A stretch of DNA of 5,775 nucleotides from Candidatus Poseidoniales archaeon (lineage in GTDB: Archaea; Thermoplasmatota; Poseidoniia; Poseidoniales; Poseidoniaceae). Location of the stretch: positions 8,008-13,782 of the forward strand of contig QQSG01000060.1 in assembly GCA_003602665.1 (NCBI GenBank). Direction: 5' to 3'. Shown in pieces: positions 1 through 3,266 of the stretch. The notes beneath the pieces are model-generated. The model did not search any database. It saw only the letters and a program-made list of their open reading frames with translations, and was not told where the DNA came from. A program made the translations under genes and the position numbers. Positions within the stretch are counted from its first letter, which is position 1. Every line of letters starts with the position of its first letter.

Positions 1-155
1 GTAGGCCAAGCCAGCCATACTGCTCCAGCAAGACACATTAGGGCACAAATTGTACTCAGCCGCTCGATTCGCTGGATACGAAGGAGACGTTCAGCCTTGA
101 TGGCTTCCTCAACATCTCCCCAGAGCATAAGTTGACGGACGGGTGTTTTCGTCAT
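1..155 (-). CDS. Unrecognised protein, N-terminal part (cut by window edge)
   Basis: A reading frame of 51 codons starts with ATG (complement of 153-155) and runs off the left edge. I do not recognise the family. Residues 1-33 are charged and amphipathic, with a run rich in Glu, Lys and Arg (EEAIKAERLLRIQRIER). Residues 34-50 (STICALMCLAGAVWLAW) are hydrophobic and look like a membrane helix, so a small membrane protein with a cytoplasmic N-terminus is a reasonable inference. The start is chosen because a GGTGG motif lies 5 bases upstream on this strand. An in-frame ATG at 174-176 would add seven residues but has no Shine-Dalgarno motif, and the frame is closed by a stop just beyond it. The gene is divergent from pyrB. 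That the frame is really coding is only moderately supported, because so little is visible. Confidence 0.5.
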   Translation of the reverse strand, partial: MTKTPVRQLMLWGDVEEAIKAERLLRIQRIERLSTICALMCLAGAVWLAWP

Positions 156-235
156 GAAACCACCGACGGTTTGCATCCGAATCTGCAACAATGTTCATGG
201 GTATGCTTGGATGGTTGCACAGAAGGGGACTTGAA
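156..235. other. Short divergent intergenic region before pyrB
   Basis: These 80 bases must hold the start signals of both the minus-strand gene and pyrB. I see no convincing TATA box in either direction. A short inverted repeat (AAACC at 157-161, GGTTT at 168-172) covers the minus-strand ribosome site. In-frame ATG codons at 191, 197 and 203 would extend pyrB upstream, but none has a Shine-Dalgarno motif and homology does not reach them. Confidence 0.4.
223..229 (+). promoter_or_regulatory. Ribosome binding site deciding the pyrB start
   Basis: AAGGGGA-type purine run ending 6 bases before the ATG at 236. The same 6-base gap separates the stronger motif and start of pyrI. It favours 236 over the upstream in-frame ATGs (191, 197, 203) and the downstream one at 254. 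Confidence 0.6.
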
Positions 236-1180
236 ATGAAAGGGCTCATCACGATGGACGATTTAACCAATGAAGACATTCTCAGCATCTTGGATGATGC
301 TGCAAGATTGCTTCCAGTTGCACGAGGGGAGACCTATCTCCCTCTACTCGAAGGGAAGATTCTAGGGAACCTTTTCTTCGAACCAAGCACCCGTACACGC
401 ATGTCCTTTGAGACTGCAATGAAGCGATTAGGCGGTGATGTGGTCAATTTAGGTGATGTAAAAACATCCTCGGTAGTAAAGGGTGAGACACTGTTCGATA
501 CCATCCAGATGGTTGATGGCTACACGGACATAATCGCTATGCGACATCCAAGACAGGGTGCTGCACGATACGCTCAGGATGCTGCTCGCGTACCAATTCT
601 AAACGGCGGAGATGGTGCTGGCCATCATCCAACACAAACAATGCTCGACCTGTTCACAATTTTGCAGTCGCATGGCACACTTGAAGGATTATCTGTTGTC
701 CTTGCTGGAGATCTACGATATGGGCGTACCGTCCACAGTCTATCTCATGCATTGGTTCGATTTGGTTGCAAATTGATTCTTGCTTCACCTGAACTCCTTC
801 GTATGCCTGCTGAAATTATCGAGGATTTGCGAGAACATGGCGCAGATGTTATCGAAACAGAGGATTTGCTTGGGAACATCAACGATGCGGACGTCGTCTA
901 CATGACACGTATCCAGAAAGAACGCTTTGCTGATGAAGATGAATACACAAAGGTTGCTGGAGCCTACAAACTTCATGCCCGTGATGTTGCGAACGTCAAA
1001 GCTGAGATGATCATCATGCATCCACTCCCTCGTGTTGATGAGATTCATCCAAGCGTTGATTCCACTCGACATGCTCGATATTTCGAACAAGCGTTCAATG
1101 GTGTTGTCGCTCGAATGGCTCTTCTTTGCAGATTGTTGAACATCGAAGTTCCTGCTGAAATTCAAGGAGGTGAGGCTTGA
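236..1180 (+). CDS. pyrB: Aspartate carbamoyltransferase, catalytic subunit
   Basis: This enzyme condenses carbamoyl phosphate with L-aspartate to give carbamoyl-L-aspartate, the committed step of pyrimidine synthesis in the cytoplasm. The chosen start gives 314 residues, close to the usual 305-310, and the N-terminus (LITMDDLTNEDI) aligns with the family's first strand and helix. The visible signatures are complete. The carbamoyl-phosphate loop FFEPSTRTR is at 47-55. The active-site lysine from the neighbouring subunit is K82 in VKGETL. HPRQ is at 104-107 and HPTQT at 131-135. GDLRYGRTVHS is at 159-169, MTRIQKER with the aspartate-binding Arg225 and Gln227 at 223-230, and HPLPRVDEI at 262-270. 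No key residue is missing. The stop overlaps the pyrI start by one base (TGATG), so the two are translationally coupled. The product should be the catalytic trimer of an ATCase holoenzyme. The presence of pyrI argues against an ornithine carbamoyltransferase, as does HPLPRVDEI. Confidence 0.97.
   Translation: MKGLITMDDLTNEDILSILDDAARLLPVARGETYLPLLEGKILGNLFFEPSTRTRMSFETAMKRLGGDVVNLGDVKTSSVVKGETLFDTIQMVDGYTDIIAMRHPRQGAARYAQDAARVPILNGGDGAGHHPTQTMLDLFTILQSHGTLEGLSVVLAGDLRYGRTVHSLSHALVRFGCKLILASPELLRMPAEIIEDLREHGADVIETEDLLGNINDADVVYMTRIQKERFADEDEYTKVAGAYKLHARDVANVKAEMIIMHPLPRVDEIHPSVDSTRHARYFEQAFNGVVARMALLCRLLNIEVPAEIQGGEA
1164..1173 (+). promoter_or_regulatory. Strong Shine-Dalgarno site for pyrI, inside pyrB
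   Basis: AAGGAGGTGA is an extended match to the anti-Shine-Dalgarno end of 16S rRNA and lies 6 bases before the ATG at 1180. It sits within the last codons of pyrB and supports the ATG at 1180 over the TTG at 1177. Confidence 0.85.
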
Positions 1181-1656
1181 TGGCTGATGAACATAACATG
1201 AGAAGAGTCACTGCAATTCGAAATGGAACAGTTATTGATCACATTCCATCAGGTCAATCACTGAAGGTTCTCGAACTGCTTAACATCGCTCGAGATACCT
1301 CTGTACCTGTTTCCCTAGTCATGAACGTTCCTTCGAAGAAGATGGGTTCAAAGGATATCGTCAAGGTCGAAGACCGTGAATTGACACAGACTGAATTAGA
1401 TCGTCTTGCTCTTGTAGCGCCTGATTCCAGTATTGCGATTATTCGCGCATATACTGTTGCAGAGAAACTTGAAGTCAATCTTGGAAAAGAAGTACGCAAT
1501 GTTGTTCAGTGCACGTTCTCGAACTGCATTACACAAAACCTGCGCGAGCCACTTCCACATCGACTACGAGTCACAAGTACCGATCCACTGACACTTCGTT
1601 GCCATTATTGCCAACGACCACAAGACTTGGACGAATTGATTCACAATCTACTCTAA
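1180..1656 (+). CDS. pyrI: Aspartate carbamoyltransferase, regulatory subunit
   Basis: This non-catalytic chain binds nucleotide effectors (CTP/UTP inhibit and ATP activates in the well-studied enterobacterial enzyme) and links catalytic trimers into the allosteric holoenzyme. The product is 158 residues, about the family length of 150-155. The N-terminal allosteric domain shows RVTAIRNGTVIDHIP at 9-23, which matches the conserved VEAIKRGTVIDHIP region, and NVPSKKMGSKDIVKVE at 49-64. The C-terminal zinc domain has its four cysteines in the expected CX4C...CX2C pattern: C111, C116, C141 and C144. NLREPLPHRLRV links the two pairs. Allosteric behaviour in this organism is inferred from the family. 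The gene follows pyrB through a TGATG overlap with a strong ribosome site. Its last 9 bases overlap the end of the convergent tRNA thiolation gene on the other strand. Confidence 0.95.
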   Translation: MADEHNMRRVTAIRNGTVIDHIPSGQSLKVLELLNIARDTSVPVSLVMNVPSKKMGSKDIVKVEDRELTQTELDRLALVAPDSSIAIIRAYTVAEKLEVNLGKEVRNVVQCTFSNCITQNLREPLPHRLRVTSTDPLTLRCHYCQRPQDLDELIHNLL

Positions 1657-2667
1657 ATCGACATCGAGTAAATCTCGCATGTCGCATGCCTTGCACGTTG
1701 CACCAGAAGTAGGAGAACCACAACGTTCACACTTCATTGGATGAGAACGAACTGGAGCTGGTTCCTGTTTCGCAACCATCTTGATATTATCAGCCATTCG
1801 AACGAGGCTATGACGAGTACCTGGAACATCTTGCTCCATTTGTGCGACAAGATCCCGATACCTCCACCGAAGAGCTCCTTGAGCATAGGGGCATTCTTCA
1901 TGATGCATTGGAAGTTGTTTGTGCATTGCAAGGAGATGAATCTCTTGCTCTGGGATCCAACGGAGTGGAACGATTCTTGGAGGCAGTCCATCGACTGGGG
2001 AATCCGTATGAGGTGCGAGTCGAAGAGTTCTGTCGATATCTCCGTTTGCCATATTCATCAAAACTGTCTGAGCCATATCATCAAGATTATGTCCAAGAGC
2101 CATGACATCAGCATCGACTTGTGCAGCAAGTGCATTGATTCCTTGTCTTCGAAACACACCACAGTAAGAACATGGCATTGTCGAGGCTCCTGCGTTTTTC
2201 TCGGTAACCATAGGCAGTCGGCGAACAACTTCGTCCATTTGATGGAATTCAAGTGATTCGTATGAGGTGGTGATGAATTCAACACCCAAGTCTTCACAAA
2301 GATCGATTGCACACTGCATTGACGGAGGACGATATCCTTCTATTCCTTCATCTACACAGCCTGCAACAATTCTGACATCTCGACGCTTACCGACGAGATC
2401 GACAATCAAAGTGAGCAACACAGCAGAGTCTTTTCCTCCAGAAATAGCCACGAATATTGTTGTACCTTTTGATTTATCGAGAATAAGTTGCTTACGCAAT
2501 TCCCTTCCAACCTTCTTACGGATTGATTGTTCAAGGTGAGAACCACATAGAACTCTTCCCGAGTAGGCTTGCTCGACTACGGCATCCTTCCCACAGACAT
2601 CACAGACAGGTGCCTGAAAAAGTGCCTGCGTGGGTTCCGCCATGGTAATTCGTCTCAATTCCACCAT
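1648..2667 (-). CDS. ncsA: tRNA 2-thiouridine synthetase, TtuA/NcsA (CTU1) family
   Basis: A PP-loop ATPase that adenylates a tRNA uridine and replaces its 2-oxygen with sulfur, usually taking the sulfur from a ubiquitin-like carrier protein. All 339 residues are in view (family about 310-340). An N-terminal zinc site has C22, C25, C41 and H44, the CxxC...CxxH form typical of TtuA. The ATP loop SGGKDS is at 76-81. C166 and C169 (MPCSYCG) together with C259 (HEECPYAQG) are the three expected ligands of a [4Fe-4S] cluster. GHNLDDMAQ is at 192-200. A C-terminal zinc ribbon has C313, C316, C325 and C328 (CERCGSPTSG...CKAC). The ATG at 2667 is chosen for its GGAGG motif six bases upstream; a second Met at residue 9 has none. 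Family members act on U54 (TtuA, heat-lovers) or U34 (NcsA/Ctu1). A likely mesophilic host favours U34, but the sequence alone does not decide this, so the symbol is tentative. The gene is convergent with pyrI (9-base overlap) and divergent from the Roadblock operon. Confidence 0.92.
   Translation of the reverse strand: MVELRRITMAEPTQALFQAPVCDVCGKDAVVEQAYSGRVLCGSHLEQSIRKKVGRELRKQLILDKSKGTTIFVAISGGKDSAVLLTLIVDLVGKRRDVRIVAGCVDEGIEGYRPPSMQCAIDLCEDLGVEFITTSYESLEFHQMDEVVRRLPMVTEKNAGASTMPCSYCGVFRRQGINALAAQVDADVMALGHNLDDMAQTVLMNMANGDIDRTLRLAPHTDSPVDGLPPRIVPLRWIPEQEIHLLAMHKQLPMHHEECPYAQGALRWRYRDLVAQMEQDVPGTRHSLVRMADNIKMVAKQEPAPVRSHPMKCERCGSPTSGATCKACDMRDLLDVDLE
1659..1684. terminator. Bulged hairpin at the convergent gene ends (possible terminator)
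   Basis: CGACATCGAG (1659-1668) pairs with CTCG-C-ATGTCG (1674-1684) around a TAAAT loop. This gives ten base pairs with a single bulged C at 1678. The hairpin begins two bases after the pyrI stop and lies inside the last codons of the minus-strand gene. Neither strand has a clear T-run after it, so it is not a classic terminator. A role in ending or processing the two converging transcripts is inference; chance pairing constrained by codons is the alternative. Confidence 0.35.
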
Positions 2668-2673
2668 TAAACG

Positions 2674-2678
2674 CCTCC
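2674..2678 (-). promoter_or_regulatory. Ribosome binding site deciding the ncsA start
   Basis: GGAGG on the minus strand, 6 bases before the ATG at 2665-2667. It supports the longer N-terminus over the internal Met at 2643. Confidence 0.75.
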
Positions 2679-2706
2679 GATGGGAACGTAATGATAAATC
2701 AAAACC

Positions 2707-2734
2707 TCAATTGAAAATTGTAAAATTCAATTGA
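2707..2734. repeat. Two copies of the palindrome TCAATTGA, 20 bases apart
   Basis: The perfect 8-base palindrome TCAATTGA occurs at 2707-2714 and again at 2727-2734. The centres are 20 bases apart, about two turns of DNA, so both copies face the same side. They lie 40-67 bases upstream of the ncsA start, where its promoter should be. A paired regulator site is plausible, but the region is AT-rich, so chance cannot be excluded. Confidence 0.4.
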
Positions 2735-2736
2735 TA

Positions 2737-2751
2737 AATTCATTATGAATT
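2737..2751. promoter_or_regulatory. Candidate operator: 15-base perfect inverted repeat
   Basis: AATTCATTATGAATT has two 7-base arms around a single central T (2744). It touches the candidate TATA box of the plus-strand operon, covering the place where the archaeal BRE element would be. A protein bound here could block initiation. This is inference from position and symmetry. Confidence 0.4.
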
Positions 2752-2760
2752 AAATAATTT
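2750..2760 (+). promoter_or_regulatory. Candidate archaeal TATA box for the Roadblock operon
   Basis: TTAAATAATTT resembles the archaeal TATA element. With the usual spacing of about 25 bases, transcription would start near 2775-2785. That leaves a leader of roughly 140-150 bases before the ATG at 2925. Other AT-rich stretches nearby could serve instead. Confidence 0.35.
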
Positions 2761-2772
2761 GATGATGACAAA

Positions 2773-2806
2773 GCGCGGTAAAACATGAACACTAAGTTAT
2801 CCGCGC
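2773..2806 (+). other. GC-rich inverted repeat in the operon leader
   Basis: GCGCGG (2773-2778) pairs perfectly with CCGCGC (2801-2806). Three further pairs (TAA with TTA) form if one T is bulged. It is a GC-rich patch directly after 70 AT-rich bases and lies at or just after the predicted transcript start. There is no T-run after it, so it is unlikely to be a terminator. It could be a 5' RNA stem or a DNA-binding site. Confidence 0.35.
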
Positions 2807-2830
2807 CTAATGAAATCTCAAAATGCAGTT

Positions 2831-2869
2831 GGGATTTTCAAACAGGTCGACAAATCCCCCTACGGGGGA
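2831..2869 (+). promoter_or_regulatory. Mutually exclusive leader hairpins (possible RNA switch)
   Basis: GGGATTT (2831-2837) pairs perfectly with AAATCCC (2852-2858) across a 14-base loop. TCCCCC (2855-2860) pairs perfectly with GGGGGA (2864-2869) across the loop TAC. The two stems share bases 2855-2858 and cannot form together, a layout typical of switching leaders. I do not recognise a riboswitch class, and there is no T-run after the second stem. The leader 2761-2924 contains no credible gene: the open frame from ATG 2785 continues out of frame through the Roadblock gene and is dismissed. Confidence 0.35.
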
Positions 2870-2909
2870 ATAGTTTCGGGAAAGTTCTTGAATGGTACGC
2901 TGTTGTGAA

Positions 2910-2914
2910 GAGGT
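2910..2914 (+). promoter_or_regulatory. Ribosome binding site of the small Roadblock gene
   Basis: GAGGT ending 10 bases before the ATG at 2925, weaker and more distant than the other sites in the window. An in-frame TGA at 2916-2918 rules out any earlier start. Confidence 0.5.
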
Positions 2915-2924
2915 TTGAGCAACC

Positions 2925-3266
2925 ATGCTGGACAGTGTTTTTTCAGGTCTTTGTGAAATCAAAGATGCACGTCATGTTCGGATTTTCGATCAGTTTGGAA
3001 ATGAGCATGCTTCGACAAAACGATGGCCAGAATCACTCCAAGTACAGCGTGCTGAGTGGGCTCAATGTGCTTCAGTTGCCACTTCTTTAGGACTTGGAGA
3101 ACTGCATGAAGTTTGGGTTGAATCAAGACGACTTACTGTCATTGACCAGATTGATACCGGCATTTTTGCTGCTATTTCAGGCAAAAACGGTACGAAAGGT
3201 ATCTGGCGTTACCAACTTACACGCCAACGACAGCGAATAAACGCAACAAAACCACAGGTGATTTGA
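2925..3266 (+). CDS. Small Roadblock/LC7 (MglB-like) protein
   Basis: A 113-residue protein whose pattern fits a single Roadblock/LC7 domain. Helix 1 and strand 1 appear as LDSVFSGLCEIKDARHVRIF (2-21), leading into FDQFGNEHAS (21-30), which matches the family's VVDxxGxxxAS turn. A second helix, WAQCASVATSLG (45-56), follows. The strands LHEVWVESRRLTVIDQIDTGIFAAIS (60-85) match the family's LEEVxVExxxGxLxVxxxxDxxLLAVL pattern. A last helix begins near KGIWRYQLTRQRQ (91-103). Length is normal for a stand-alone member. Known members dimerise and act as platforms or activators for small Ras-like GTPases, as MglB does for MglA; the partner here is unknown. The next gene starts inside its stop codon (TGATG), so the two are made together. 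The fold call rests on pattern matching by eye and is probable, not proven. Confidence 0.7.
   Translation: MLDSVFSGLCEIKDARHVRIFDQFGNEHASTKRWPESLQVQRAEWAQCASVATSLGLGELHEVWVESRRLTVIDQIDTGIFAAISGKNGTKGIWRYQLTRQRQRINATKPQVI
3256..3261 (+). promoter_or_regulatory. Strong Shine-Dalgarno site of the long coiled-coil gene
   Basis: AGGTGA is a perfect match to the core anti-Shine-Dalgarno sequence. It lies 4 bases before the ATG at 3266, inside the end of the small Roadblock gene. It fixes the start of the long frame. Confidence 0.8.

Noticed and set aside
191..235. Longer pyrB with 15 extra N-terminal residues
   Set aside because: The three upstream ATG codons lack ribosome sites, and the extension is outside the conserved family N-terminus.
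1741..2256. Plus-strand open frame of 171 codons opposite ncsA
   Set aside because: It lies wholly antisense to a gene with complete catalytic and metal-binding motifs, and its Trp/His/Cys-rich translation looks like a shadow.
2761..2825. Possible C/D box guide RNA (ATGATGA at 2762-2768)
   Set aside because: It has a C-box-like motif, but no CTGA D or D' box follows at a suitable distance.
2855..2869. Rho-independent terminator at the CCCCC-TAC-GGGGG hairpin
   Set aside because: No T-run follows the stem on either strand, and it lies ahead of a gene rather than after one on the plus strand.
2785..3090. Open frame of 101 codons starting in the operon leader
   Set aside because: It overlaps the small Roadblock gene in another frame, has no good ribosome site, and its sequence shows no family pattern, whereas the 2925 frame does.
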